Source of the DNA: Clostridia bacterium
Lineage (GTDB): Bacteria > Bacillota > Clostridia > Oscillospirales > Acutalibacteraceae
Length of the DNA: 48,229 bases
NCBI GenBank assembly: GCA_017480115.1
Contig: JAFVBH010000049.1
Coordinates: 1 to 48,229 of the forward strand
Direction of reading: 5' to 3'
Position 1 is the stretch's first letter. The number at the start of each line of letters is the position of its first letter. The notes beneath the pieces were generated by a model. The model saw nothing but the letters and a program-made list of their open reading frames with translations, had not been told where the DNA came from and did no database searches. The translations under genes were made by a program, and so were the position numbers. This document shows, piece after piece, positions 32,198 through 41,284 of the stretch.

Positions 32198-33850
32198 TTA
32201 TAGCTCCTTGCTCAAATCAATCTCATTTTGTTGGGCGACTACGCTTTCGCCGCAATAAATTTTTCGCAGCAGGGGCTTTTCGATCTTGCCCGTGGGATTG
32301 CGGGGCACTTTGGTGAAAATCACCTTGCGGGGGCGTTTATATCGGGGCAGCGCCATGCAGAATTCGTTGACCTGCGCCTCCGTCAACATCATATCCGGTT
32401 TGACTTCGATGATCGCGGTTGCGATCTCACCCAGCCGGTGGTCAGGCAGCCCGATGACTGCCACGTCCTTGACCGCGTCGTTGGCACGCAGAAAATCTTC
32501 GATCTGTACGGGGTAAATATTCTCGCCGCCGGTGATGATGACGTCTTTTTTCCGATCCACAAGGTAGATAAAGCCGTCGCTGTCCCGTTCCGCCATATCG
32601 CCGGTATAGAGCCAGCCCGCGTCGTCCAATACCTCTTCCGTCGCTTTGACGTCGTTATAATAGCATTTCATCACGCCGGGGCCCTTGACCGCCAGTTCGC
32701 CGACGCCGTTGGTAATTTCCTGCCGGTTTTCGTCCACGATACGCACCTGCCAGCCGTAGCCCGCAACGCCGATCGCGCCCACCTTGTGGGTGTTCTCGAT
32801 CCCCAGATGCACACAGCCGGGACCGATGGATTCGCTCAAACCGTAGTTTGTATCATAATCATGATGGGGAAAAATCGCCTTCCAGCGCTTGATCAGCGTG
32901 GGCGGGACGGGCTGCGCGCCGATATGCATCAGACGCCACTGATCCAGTGTGTAGTCTTTTAAATGAATTCTGCCGCTGTCGATCGCGTCCAAAATATCCT
33001 GCGCCCACGGCACCAGCAGCCATACGATGGTGCAGCGCTCCTCAGAAACGGTACGAATAATCCATTCGGGACTGACGCCGCGAAGGATCACGGCTTTGCT
33101 GCCGGAGTAAAGGCTGCCGAACCAGTGCATTTTTGCGCCGGTATGGTACAGCGGGGGAATGCAGAGGAACACGTCGTCCCGTGTCTGATGATGGTGGGCA
33201 TGCTCACAGGCGGCGGAATGCACAAGGCTGCGGTGGGCGTGCAGGATCGCCTTCGGGAAGCCGGTCGTGCCGGAGGAGAAGTAGATCGCGCCGTCGTCAT
33301 CGTCGGTGATGTATACGCTCGGCGCCTGTGAGGAGCAATAGGCGATCAGTTTTTCATAACTGTCCGCAAAGGAAGGGCAGTTTTCGCCTACATAGAAGCA
33401 GTTTTTTACTTTCGGAATTTTGTCGAGGATTTCATCCACTCTGCCGACAAATTCCGGTCCGAACACCAGCACGTCCGCGTCCGCCAGATTCAGGCAGTAC
33501 CGGATCTCTTCGGCAGTGTAGCGGAAATTCAGCGGCACGGCAAGCGCGCCCATTTTCAGCGCGCCGAAATAGATCGGCAGCCAGTCAAGGCAGTTCATTA
33601 AGAGGATCGCAACCTTGTCGCCCTTTTTTACGCCGCGCGTCAGCAAGAGATTTGCAAAGCGGTTTGCCTTGGTATCAAATTCGCCCCATGTGAGCTGCTT
33701 GCGGAACGCGCCGCCGCGGTCAGATTCAATAAGTGAATATTCCCGCCATGTGACATCGGGAATGTTTTTGACCTCGGGATTGATCTCTACCAGCGCGACC
33801 TCGTCTTTAAAATAGGTCGCGTTTCTTGTTAAAAGCTCTGTGATGGGCAT
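32198..33850 (-). CDS. Acyl-CoA synthetase-type AMP-forming ligase
   Basis: This 550-residue adenylate-forming enzyme would activate a carboxylic acid with ATP and CoA. The motifs are YFSSGTTGFPKA (P-loop A3), YGLSESIG (A5), GWLYTGDMAERDSDGFIYLVDRKKDVIITGGENIYP (A7-A8) and the catalytic lysine NPTGKIEKPLL (A10). That is the class I acyl-CoA ligase layout. The chain type of the substrate is not predictable. AAAGGAG lies before the ATG. It is the first gene after a T-box leader, which is unusual because T-boxes normally control aminoacyl-tRNA or amino-acid genes. Confidence 0.88.
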   Translation of the reverse strand: MPITELLTRNATYFKDEVALVEINPEVKNIPDVTWREYSLIESDRGGAFRKQLTWGEFDTKANRFANLLLTRGVKKGDKVAILLMNCLDWLPIYFGALKMGALAVPLNFRYTAEEIRYCLNLADADVLVFGPEFVGRVDEILDKIPKVKNCFYVGENCPSFADSYEKLIAYCSSQAPSVYITDDDDGAIYFSSGTTGFPKAILHAHRSLVHSAACEHAHHHQTRDDVFLCIPPLYHTGAKMHWFGSLYSGSKAVILRGVSPEWIIRTVSEERCTIVWLLVPWAQDILDAIDSGRIHLKDYTLDQWRLMHIGAQPVPPTLIKRWKAIFPHHDYDTNYGLSESIGPGCVHLGIENTHKVGAIGVAGYGWQVRIVDENRQEITNGVGELAVKGPGVMKCYYNDVKATEEVLDDAGWLYTGDMAERDSDGFIYLVDRKKDVIITGGENIYPVQIEDFLRANDAVKDVAVIGLPDHRLGEIATAIIEVKPDMMLTEAQVNEFCMALPRYKRPRKVIFTKVPRNPTGKIEKPLLRKIYCGESVVAQQNEIDLSKEL

Positions 33851-33870
33851 TGCTCTGACTCCTTTGATGA

Positions 33871-34135
33871 AAAAAATAGCCGCCCCGACACTTTAATGTC
33901 GGGGCGGCAGAATACTGTCGCGGTACCACCCGGCTTCGTCGTCCGCAGCAATACCTGCGGATAACCTTGCGGTGCGATGTAACGGTCGCTCCCGTCGCAG
34001 CCTACTGATCTACCGTTGTTCGGTGCGCGGCTCTCGGAATGTATTTCAAACGGTACAGCCGTTACCTTTCACCGCCCGGTAACTCTCTGCGGGTCTGTAT
34101 GCGTTTTACTTCTTTCCGGTCATCGCCTTTATGTT
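33871..34135 (-). ncRNA. T-box leader in front of the acyl-CoA ligase gene
   Basis: Read on the minus strand, Stem I opens with GCGATGACCGGAAAGAAGTA (about 34126-34107), with its AGTA S-turn. The T-box GGGTGGTACCGCG is at 33931-33919. A 12-bp terminator, GCCGCCCCGACA with TGTCGGGGCGGC (33879-33908), plus a T run ends it. Pairing CGGAA/TTCCG and AAACG/CGTTT frames the specifier loop GAAATACA (34047-34040). The triplet followed by A is UAC (tyrosine), though AUA is not excluded. The ligase ATG follows 21 nt later. Confidence 0.85.
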
Positions 34136-34141
34136 TATTTA

Positions 34142-34170
34142 ACTATGGCATGTTTTTTTTCGTTTGTCAA
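34142..34170 (-). promoter_or_regulatory. Promoter of the T-box ligase operon
   Basis: On the minus strand TTGACA (34165-34170) and CATAGT (34142-34147) have a 17-bp spacer, just upstream of Stem I. Confidence 0.6.
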
Positions 34171-34252
34171 GGGGCAAAACATGCGCAGATTGATTTTTGT
34201 GAATTGTGAACTTAAAATACTTTTCTTTTTGGTTTAAATCACTAAAGTGTTT

Positions 34253-35176
34253 TTATTGCAGCGCGATGTTAATGACGATGGGGAAGTGGTCGCTGGGATA
34301 TACGCCGTCATAGGTCGCGTTGATGATCGCATATTTCAGAACATTGATCCCTGTTTTTGAGATCATGAAATAATCGATATTCTCATTGTCAAGCGCCTGT
34401 CCCCAGTTTTGATAGGTCGCGCCGGACATCGTGTTTTCCGTTTGATATTTTGCATCGTCAAACAGCGCGGTGGCAGCCTGATAGGTGGAGGAGTCTTCAC
34501 CGGCGTTGAAATCACCCATAATAATGCTGGGCAGCCCGCCGAACTGCTTGATTTTATCCAGCACCACGTTAATGCCATTAATACGCGCCTCGTCGCTCAC
34601 ATGGTCAAGATGGGTGTTAAAAACCACCAGCTGCCGATCCGTCGTTTTTTCCTTTAATATTACATAGGAGCAGATGCGATAACAGGCGGCGTCCCAGTCC
34701 TTGCTCATGGCGTCGGGCGTTTCGCTCAGCCAGAAAGATCCCTTGTCTGTCAACGCGAACTTTGCCGTGTTGTAAAACACGGGACAACCCTCCGATATGA
34801 CGCTGCTGTCGCGGTATTCGATGACGCTGTCATAGCCGAGCAACGAATCGGTGAGGTATTTATAATGGAGCGGCATGACCTCCTGAAATCCGATAATATC
34901 CGGCTGCTGCGCCGTAATATTCTTGAGCAGCAGCTCCGCCCGATAGAACCAGCTGCGCTTAAAAAAATCCGTCGGGCTCCAGCAGCGGACGTTGGCGCTC
35001 ATCACACGAATTTCATCGCCGTTTTCAGCTGTCGAAATATCAAAGGTCGTTTTGTGCGTCAGATAGCGGGGATAGTACCACAGCTCCACCGCTGCGATTC
35101 CCGCGAGCGCCAGCGCAAGGCAAAAGCACAGCCAGTTTATGAGCCTTCCGACAATTGCCTTTTTTGATTTTGCCAT
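34253..35176 (-). CDS. Membrane-anchored endonuclease/exonuclease/phosphatase-family protein
   Basis: This 307-residue protein has an N-terminal anchor helix (LINWLCFCLALALAGIAAVEL, about residues 13-33) and an external EEP catalytic domain. Visible motifs are MSANVRCW, IIGFQEVM (metal-binding Glu), VVFNTHLDH, IIMGDFNAGED and the C-terminal SDHFPIV (catalytic Asp-His). The family includes DNase I, sphingomyelinases and inositol phosphatases; the substrate here is unknown. GAGGTG precedes the ATG at 35176. It is monocistronic and points away from alaS. Confidence 0.85.
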   Translation of the reverse strand: MAKSKKAIVGRLINWLCFCLALALAGIAAVELWYYPRYLTHKTTFDISTAENGDEIRVMSANVRCWSPTDFFKRSWFYRAELLLKNITAQQPDIIGFQEVMPLHYKYLTDSLLGYDSVIEYRDSSVISEGCPVFYNTAKFALTDKGSFWLSETPDAMSKDWDAACYRICSYVILKEKTTDRQLVVFNTHLDHVSDEARINGINVVLDKIKQFGGLPSIIMGDFNAGEDSSTYQAATALFDDAKYQTENTMSGATYQNWGQALDNENIDYFMISKTGINVLKYAIINATYDGVYPSDHFPIVINIALQ

Positions 35177-35293
35177 GAAAATCACCTCGGTATTATCATA
35201 GCATATTTTGGGCGGATTGCAAAGATAAAATCAGCGAACGTTCCCATAAAAACGATACGCCTGCGCATTTATAAAAATCGGGAAATTCTCTCC

Positions 35294-35322
35294 TTGACAA
35301 ACTCTTTGTTTTTATATATAAT
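35294..35322 (+). promoter_or_regulatory. Promoter of the alaS operon
   Basis: TTGACA (35294-35299) and TATAAT (35317-35322) with a 17-bp spacer, directly upstream of the T-box leader. Confidence 0.8.
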
Positions 35323-35334
35323 CATGGGGTAATA

Positions 35335-35568
35335 CGAAAATGACTGTGACGGGACGAGCGGTGGGCGCTTTCCGCAGAGAGAAGCCGTTTGGTGCAAGGC
35401 TTTGTAAGCAATCTCCGCAGCCAACCCTGAGTCACCCGTTGAGGAAACGGGCGTATCCTCTGCGTTAAAGAGTGTTTGAGTGGTGCTTTTTCGGCACAAT
35501 TCGGGTGGTACCGCGGCGCAAGCCGTCCCGAGTTGCTGACGGGGCGCCGAATTTTTTTATTCTGAAAG
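35335..35568 (+). ncRNA. T-box leader of alaS
   Basis: Stem I spans about 35340-35440, with the AGAGAG distal-loop element near 35376 and GGTGCAA near 35390. GAC-GGG (35348-35353) with CCC-TGA-GTC (35425-35433), and CGG/CCG above, frame the loop CAGCCAA. The specifier is therefore GCC (35420-35422), an alanine codon, followed by A. The T-box GGGTGGTACCGCGG is at 35503-35516. The terminator (GGCGC...GCGCC, then ATTTTTTT) ends at about 35558. Uncharged tRNA-Ala would favour alaS expression. Confidence 0.9.
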
Positions 35569-35581
35569 GAAGAGAATCACC

Positions 35582-38218
35582 ATGGAATGGACAGGACTGA
35601 ACGAACTGCGGGAGAAGTATCTCTCCTTTTTTGAGAGCAAGGGGCATTTGCGTCTTGAGAGCTTTTCGCTAGTGCCGCAGGGCGACAAGAGCCTTTTGCT
35701 GATCAACTCCGGCATGGCGCCGATGAAAAAGTACTTTACCGGCGAGGTGACCCCGCCCCGCAACAGGGTCACGACCTGCCAGAAGTGTATCCGCACCCCC
35801 GATATTGAGAATGTGGGCAAGACCGCGCGCCACGGCACGTTTTTTGAGATGCTGGGCAACTTCTCCTTCGGCGACTATTTCAAGAAAGAAGCCATCGCGT
35901 GGGCGTGGGAGTTTTTCACAAAGACGCTGGAAATGCCGGTGGACAAGCTGCATGTCAGCGTTTATCAGGACGACGAAGAGGCGTATAATATCTGGAAAAA
36001 CGACATCGGCGTGGATCCCTCTCATATTGTGCATATGGGTAAGGAGGATAATTTCTGGGAGCATGGCGCGGGTCCCTGCGGCCCCTGTTCCGAGATCTAT
36101 TTCGACCGCGGACCGGAGCATGGCTGCGGCAAGCCCGACTGCCACGTCGGCTGCGAATGCGACCGTTTTGTTGAGGTCTGGAACATCGTGTTCTCCCAGT
36201 TCAACAACGACGGCAACAACAATTACACCGAGCTGGAGCATAAAAATATCGACACCGGCATGGGGCTGGAGCGTCTTGCCTGCGTCTGCCAGGGGGTTGA
36301 CAACCTGTTTGAGGTGGACACCGTGCAGAACGTGCTGCAGCAGATCGCGGCGATCGCCGGGAAAAAATATCATGACGATCCCAAACATGATATTTCAATC
36401 CGCGTGGTCACCGACCATATCCGCTCCACCACCTTTATGATCGGCGACGGCATCATGCCCTCCAACGAGGGCAGGGGCTACGTGCTGCGCAGATTGCTCC
36501 GCCGCGCCGCAAGACACGGCAGGCTGCTGGGCATCGACCGCCCGTTCCTGTGCGAGGTTGCCGAAACGGTCATCAAAGATAACGAGACTGCGTACCCGAA
36601 TTTGACGGAAAAGAAAGATTTTATTCTGAAAATCATCAAAATCGAAGAAGAGAACTTCAATAAGACCATCGATTCCGGCTTGAAGCTGCTGGGCGATATG
36701 ATCGAAAACGCCGACGGTAAGATTTTAAGCGGCGACGACGCGTTCAAGCTGTCCGATACGTTCGGTTTTCCCATTGACCTGACCAAGGAAATTTTGGAGG
36801 AAAAGGGCATGTCTGTTGACGAGGAACGTTATCGTGAATTGGTCAATATCCAGCGCACCACTGCCAGAAACGCCCGCAAGGACGCGGGCGCGGACGCGTG
36901 GAAGAACACGGGCGTGAATCTGTCCGAGCTGCCCGCGACCGATTTTAAGGGCTATGAGACGCTGACTGCGCAGGCGAAGATTCTCGCGATCATCGGCGCG
37001 GACGGCGAACGAAAGGAATTTATCGAAAACGGCGAGGAAGCGACCCTGATCCTCGATACAACGCCGTTCTACGGCGAAAGCGGCGGTCAGGTCGGCGACA
37101 AGGGCGTGATCACCGCAGGGGAGAGCGTGTTCCGCGTCAAGGACACCGGCAAAAATCACGAGGGCATTTATATGCACAGCGGCGTATTGGAGACGGGCGA
37201 GAGCCTGAAAACCGGCGATGCCGTGACTGCAAGCGTGGACGCTGCGTTAAGACACGCCGCCATGCGCAACCATACGGCGGCGCATCTGCTGCAGGCGGCG
37301 CTGCGTTCCGTCCTCGGCACCCACGTTGAGCAGGCGGGGCAGCTGGTGAATCCCGACGCCGTCCGCTTTGACTTTACGCATTTCTCCGCATTGACGGGCG
37401 AGGAACTCAAGACCGTCGAGCGGCTGGTTAATGAAAAAATCCTTGAAAGCATTCCCGTCGTTACGCTGGAAATGAGCATCGACGAGGCGAAAAAGATCGG
37501 CGCGATGGCGCTGTTCGGCGAGAAATACGGCGACGTGGTGCGCGTCGTCACCGCAGGTGAATTTTCCAAGGAGTTCTGCGGCGGTACGCACGTAAAGAAT
37601 ACGGCGGAGATCGGTCTGTTCCGTATCGTGTCCGAATCCTCGGTTGCCGCGGGTGTGCGCAGGATCGAGGGCGTGACCGGCTTCGGCGTGCTGAAATTGG
37701 ACGACGGCTATCGCGCGCTGCTGGCGGATACCTCCGCCGCGCTGAAAACCGGCAGCATCAACGACGTACCCGCAAAGGCGGCGTCTCTTGCGTCGGAACT
37801 GAAAAAACTGGAGAAAGAGAACGAGGCGCTCCGCGCGCAGATCAATGCCGCAAAGACCGCGTCCATGCTGAACAACGCCGTTGAACTGGGCGGTGTAAAG
37901 TTGGTGGCTGCGGATCTCGGCGAGGCTGTGCCGAACGATATTCGCAATGCGGCGGACGCCGCCGTGAAGGATGACGCGTCCCTGATCGCGCTGTTTGCGG
38001 GCGTGAACGGTGAGAAAGTTACCTTTGCCTGCGCCTGTGGCGCGGACGCGGTCAAAGGCGGCGCCCATGCCGGTAATATCGTCCGTGAGGTCGCAAAGCT
38101 GGCGGGCGGCAGCGGCGGCGGCAAGCCCACTTCCGCGATGGCAGGCGCAAAGGACGCGTCCAAGATCGGCGATGCGTTGACTGCGGCGGCCGATATCGTA
38201 AAAGGCTTCTTAAAATAA
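35582..38218 (+). CDS. alaS: Alanyl-tRNA synthetase
   Basis: This 878-residue enzyme is complete. The class II catalytic core starts the protein (NELREKYLSFFESKGH, motif 1; RHGTFFEMLGNFSFGDYF, motif 2 region; GLERLACV, motif 3). The editing domain has HTAAHLLQAALR (HxxxH) and CGGTHVKNT, which bind zinc. The C-Ala oligomerisation domain closes it, ending in the glycine-rich GGSGGGKPTSAMAGAK. It charges tRNA-Ala in the cytoplasm and edits misactivated serine. It is controlled by the T-box leader just upstream and heads the operon with HIT, PRTase, comEC, holA and rnmV. Confidence 0.98.
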   Translation: MEWTGLNELREKYLSFFESKGHLRLESFSLVPQGDKSLLLINSGMAPMKKYFTGEVTPPRNRVTTCQKCIRTPDIENVGKTARHGTFFEMLGNFSFGDYFKKEAIAWAWEFFTKTLEMPVDKLHVSVYQDDEEAYNIWKNDIGVDPSHIVHMGKEDNFWEHGAGPCGPCSEIYFDRGPEHGCGKPDCHVGCECDRFVEVWNIVFSQFNNDGNNNYTELEHKNIDTGMGLERLACVCQGVDNLFEVDTVQNVLQQIAAIAGKKYHDDPKHDISIRVVTDHIRSTTFMIGDGIMPSNEGRGYVLRRLLRRAARHGRLLGIDRPFLCEVAETVIKDNETAYPNLTEKKDFILKIIKIEEENFNKTIDSGLKLLGDMIENADGKILSGDDAFKLSDTFGFPIDLTKEILEEKGMSVDEERYRELVNIQRTTARNARKDAGADAWKNTGVNLSELPATDFKGYETLTAQAKILAIIGADGERKEFIENGEEATLILDTTPFYGESGGQVGDKGVITAGESVFRVKDTGKNHEGIYMHSGVLETGESLKTGDAVTASVDAALRHAAMRNHTAAHLLQAALRSVLGTHVEQAGQLVNPDAVRFDFTHFSALTGEELKTVERLVNEKILESIPVVTLEMSIDEAKKIGAMALFGEKYGDVVRVVTAGEFSKEFCGGTHVKNTAEIGLFRIVSESSVAAGVRRIEGVTGFGVLKLDDGYRALLADTSAALKTGSINDVPAKAASLASELKKLEKENEALRAQINAAKTASMLNNAVELGGVKLVAADLGEAVPNDIRNAADAAVKDDASLIALFAGVNGEKVTFACACGADAVKGGAHAGNIVREVAKLAGGSGGGKPTSAMAGAKDASKIGDALTAAADIVKGFLK

Positions 38219-38269
38219 TCAGGTTCGACTTAAATTACCGAAATTGCGTACAGAAAGGAGCGTTTATCT

Positions 38270-38611
38270 GTGGACAATTGTATTTTCTGTAAAATCGTCG
38301 CGGGGGAGATTCCCTCAACCAAGGTGTACGAGGACGATACTGTGCTGGCATTCAACGATCTTGATCCGCAGGCGCCGGCGCATATCCTGCTGATTCCGAA
38401 AAATCACATCGGCAGCGCGGGAGAAATCACGCCGGAAAACAGCGCCGTTGTCGCCCATATTTTTGAGGTCGCGGCAAAGCTTGCAGCGGAAAAGGGGTTT
38501 GCCGACGGTTTCCGCGTGGTGACCAATTGCGGCGCGTCGGCGGGGCAGAGCGTGCATCATCTGCATTTCCATTTGCTGGCGGGCAGAGATTTTACGTGGC
38601 CGCCGGGCTAA
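38270..38611 (+). CDS. HIT-family nucleotide hydrolase (HinT-like)
   Basis: This 113-residue protein starts at GTG 38270 (MDNCIFCKIVAGEIPSTKVYEDD) with AGGAG upstream. It has the HIT triad HHLHFHLLAGRDFTWPPG and an N-terminal CxxC (CIFC). HinT proteins hydrolyse nucleoside phosphoramidates such as aminoacyl-adenylates, which fits its place after an aminoacyl-tRNA synthetase. Length and end (WPPG) are typical. It is 51 nt downstream of alaS. Confidence 0.93.
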   Translation: MDNCIFCKIVAGEIPSTKVYEDDTVLAFNDLDPQAPAHILLIPKNHIGSAGEITPENSAVVAHIFEVAAKLAAEKGFADGFRVVTNCGASAGQSVHHLHFHLLAGRDFTWPPG

Positions 38612-38660
38612 ACGGCGCAGCCGTTTCGCCAATGCGGAATGCGAAATTCGGAATGAAGGA

Positions 38661-38677
38661 ACGGCGCATAGCGCCGT
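38661..38677. repeat. Hairpin module D of the dispersed repeat family
   Basis: GGA-ACGGCGC-ATA-GCGCCGT-TGGATT has the same frame as the modules at 45862, 46132, 48038 and (reverse) 30427: GGAA, a perfect stem, a 3-nt loop, then TTGGATT. Stem bases differ but pair. It lies in the 88-nt gap between the HIT and PRTase genes and so is transcribed in the operon. Confidence 0.6.
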
Positions 38678-38699
38678 TGGATTGACAGAGGTGTTGAAT

Positions 38700-39242
38700 A
38701 TGGCAAATACATATAAAATGAAAATTGCGGGGCTGGAGCGGGAGCTTCCGCTCTGCGCGGTCAGCGATAAGCTGGATATTGCGGCGTTTGTGCTGTTCGG
38801 CGACGTGGAGATCACCGTTGCCGCCGCGACCGAGCTTTTAAAAAAATCGCCTGATTTTGACTATATCGTCACGCCCGAGGCAAAGAGTATCCCGCTTGCC
38901 TATGAGCTGTCCCGTCAAAGCGGCAAGCCGTATTTTGTGGCAAGAAAAGGGCTGAAGGTCTACATGCAGGACCCCGTCAGCGCGGAGGTGCGCTCTATTA
39001 CCACGCTGAAGGTGCAGACCCTGTATCTTGACGGCAACGAGGGCAAGCGACTGGAGGGCAAAAAGGTGCTGATCGTCGACGACGTGATCAGTACCGGCGA
39101 ATCCCTCGCCGCTACCGAAGCGCTGGTGGAAAAATTCAACTGCGAGATCGTGGCAAAGGCGGCAGTGCTTGCCGAGGGCGACGCCGCGGACAGAGACGAT
39201 ATTGTCTATCTCGAAAGACTGCCGTTGTTCTTTAAGGACTGA
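38700..39242 (+). CDS. Phosphoribosyltransferase (adenine PRTase-like)
   Basis: This 180-residue protein starts at MANTYKMKIAGLERELP with GAGGTG upstream. The PRPP loop is KKVLIVDDVISTGESL, and the dipeptide-loop region is IVTPEAKSIPLAYELSRQSGKPYFVARKGLKVYM. This is the APT/XPRT type I PRTase pattern. It probably salvages a purine base with PRPP; proteins like this are often annotated as APRT, but the exact base is uncertain. Its stop overlaps the comEC ATG (TGATG). Confidence 0.85.
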   Translation: MANTYKMKIAGLERELPLCAVSDKLDIAAFVLFGDVEITVAAATELLKKSPDFDYIVTPEAKSIPLAYELSRQSGKPYFVARKGLKVYMQDPVSAEVRSITTLKVQTLYLDGNEGKRLEGKKVLIVDDVISTGESLAATEALVEKFNCEIVAKAAVLAEGDAADRDDIVYLERLPLFFKD

Positions 39243-41272
39243 TGCGACGTCCTGCCGCGATATTCGGCTTTGCATTCTTCCTGACGCTGTTATGGCTGTG
39301 CGGCCGTGATATTGTGCAAATAAAGACGGCGATGGCGATTTCCGTTGCCGTCTTTGTTATTGCAGCGCTGCTGCATGTTTTAACGAAACGTCGCTTTGCC
39401 GCGCTGCTTATTTGTATCACAGTATCTGTATCGGCGTTGATCGCGGAAACGGCTTATTTCGCAAAATATGTATACGCCTATGCGCCCGCGGCGGCGCTCG
39501 TGACCGAGGATACGGCGCGGATCACCGGCGTCGTGTCCGATGCCGCTCAAAACGGCGGCAGATATAATTATACGGTACAGCTGGAAGACGTGAACGGGTA
39601 TGCCGCAAATGCAGGGCTGCTTGCAAGCGCATATACCGATCTGTATTTGCAGGCAGGAGACCGTATCGAATTTTCAGCGGCGGGCATTTACACACTGGGT
39701 GATGATGACTATAAAAGCTACTATATGTCACAGGGAACCTACATCGGCGCGCAGGTGCAAAAACTGACCGCTGTGCAGGAGAATGTTGCAAAGAATATTG
39801 TTATCCGTATCGCGCGTCTGCGGGGCAGACTGTGTCAACGGCTTTTGATGTACACGGGCAGTAAAAACGGCGGCTTGCTCTGCGGAATCATTTTCGGCGA
39901 CACCGCGTATCTGTCCGGCAAAATTCAAAACAGCTTTCGGCTTGCAGGGATTTCCCACGTTTTTGCGGTCTCGGGACTGCACGTGTCCGCATGGTCGATG
40001 TTGGTCTACTATCTGTTAAAGCGTCTGCGCTGCGGCAAACGCGCTACGGCAATCGTTTCCTCATTGTTTGTATTGCTGGTTTGCGCCATTACGGGGTTCC
40101 CGCTTTCCGCGCTGCGGGCAGCGGTCATGCTGATAATTGTGTTTGCCGCAGGCGCGTACCGATTGGAAAGCGATATGCTGAATTCGCTGGGGATCGCGCT
40201 GACGGCGATTTGCGCCGCCGATCCGTTTTCCGGCGGCAGCCGTTCCTTGTTGCTCTCCGCTGCGGCGACCGTAGGGATTGTTGTGTTCGCCGACTATATT
40301 TTCCCTGATGTTGAATCCGGTATGTATCGTTTGTGCGGGCGGCGGCTTTCGGCAACGGCGGCGGTCTACGTGTTATCCGTTCTGCTGCTGAGTATTACGG
40401 TGACGATCGTCATGCTGCCGCTGTTGATTTACTGCTTCGGCAACGTGTCGGTGTTGACGCCGCTGTCAAATTTGGCGGTACTGCCCTTTGCGGAGCTTGC
40501 CATGCTGGCAGGCGGTGTGTCCGTGCTGGTCAACTTCCCCGTCGGTATTCGTATGGCGGGCAGGCTCAGCGAGTTTGCGCTGACGCTGACAGACGCGATG
40601 GCGTCCGTGCCGCTGGCGGGGATCCGCCCGTCGCTGCGGCCGGTGCTTTTGACCTACGGAGCGGCGTTGCTTTTATTTTTTATTTTTAAATTCATTTTGC
40701 GCAAAAAACCGATCCGCGGCGCTTTCTTCTTTGCGGCGTTTCTTGTCACGCTGACTGTGTCGGTGGCAGTGGGGCTGCGGGATTACGGGCGGGTGAAGAT
40801 TACCGCTGTGCCGAGCGTGAATGTCGAGCTGATCGTGCAGTATCGGGATTTTGATCTGCTGATCTGCGGCGGCTCGCCGTCCCACGCCGCAGTGAACGCG
40901 CTGACGGACGCGGGCGTCTATGATCTGGACATGCTGTATCTTGACCGGCAAAAATCTACAGCGGTGCTGCGAGACACATTTGCGCCGCAGATCGTGGCAT
41001 ACCGAGCGACCGGCGGCACGGTCACGGCGGACGCGGCGCTGACGGTGACCTTTTCGCCCGACGGCGTTTGCCGTATCGTATGCGGAGATACCTGCGTCGG
41101 TATCGTCTTTGACGGCGCGGCGGATACTGTCCCGGACGCGGATTATCTGTACGTAAAATCCCTGCCTGCGGATTATGATCCGTCAGACAATCGGATTTGG
41201 TGGGTCGCAGGGCGCGGCGAGAACACGGAACAAATCTTTTACACCTATAACGGGATCACATTGGAATTTTAA
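39242..41272 (+). CDS. comEC: ComEC/Rec2-family protein with degenerate MBL domain
   Basis: This 676-residue membrane protein shows the ComEC order. Two N-terminal membrane helices are followed by an OB-like part (AALVTEDTARITGVVSD), then the competence domain with LAGISHVFAVSGLHVSAWSML and about eight further helices. A C-terminal domain of about 150 residues ends the protein. In full ComEC proteins that last domain is a metallo-beta-lactamase fold with an HxHxDH motif. Here no such motif is visible (PSVNVELIVQYRDFDLLICGG, DLDMLYLDRQKS). It may still move DNA across the membrane but lacks the putative nuclease site. Confidence 0.85.
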   Translation: MRRPAAIFGFAFFLTLLWLCGRDIVQIKTAMAISVAVFVIAALLHVLTKRRFAALLICITVSVSALIAETAYFAKYVYAYAPAAALVTEDTARITGVVSDAAQNGGRYNYTVQLEDVNGYAANAGLLASAYTDLYLQAGDRIEFSAAGIYTLGDDDYKSYYMSQGTYIGAQVQKLTAVQENVAKNIVIRIARLRGRLCQRLLMYTGSKNGGLLCGIIFGDTAYLSGKIQNSFRLAGISHVFAVSGLHVSAWSMLVYYLLKRLRCGKRATAIVSSLFVLLVCAITGFPLSALRAAVMLIIVFAAGAYRLESDMLNSLGIALTAICAADPFSGGSRSLLLSAAATVGIVVFADYIFPDVESGMYRLCGRRLSATAAVYVLSVLLLSITVTIVMLPLLIYCFGNVSVLTPLSNLAVLPFAELAMLAGGVSVLVNFPVGIRMAGRLSEFALTLTDAMASVPLAGIRPSLRPVLLTYGAALLLFFIFKFILRKKPIRGAFFFAAFLVTLTVSVAVGLRDYGRVKITAVPSVNVELIVQYRDFDLLICGGSPSHAAVNALTDAGVYDLDMLYLDRQKSTAVLRDTFAPQIVAYRATGGTVTADAALTVTFSPDGVCRIVCGDTCVGIVFDGAADTVPDADYLYVKSLPADYDPSDNRIWWVAGRGENTEQIFYTYNGITLEF

Positions 41273-41284
41273 GGCGGTGAAGCT

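Noticed and set aside
35269..35499. Minus-strand frame across the alaS leader
   Set aside because: It overlaps the T-box structure and promoter, which explain the conservation better.
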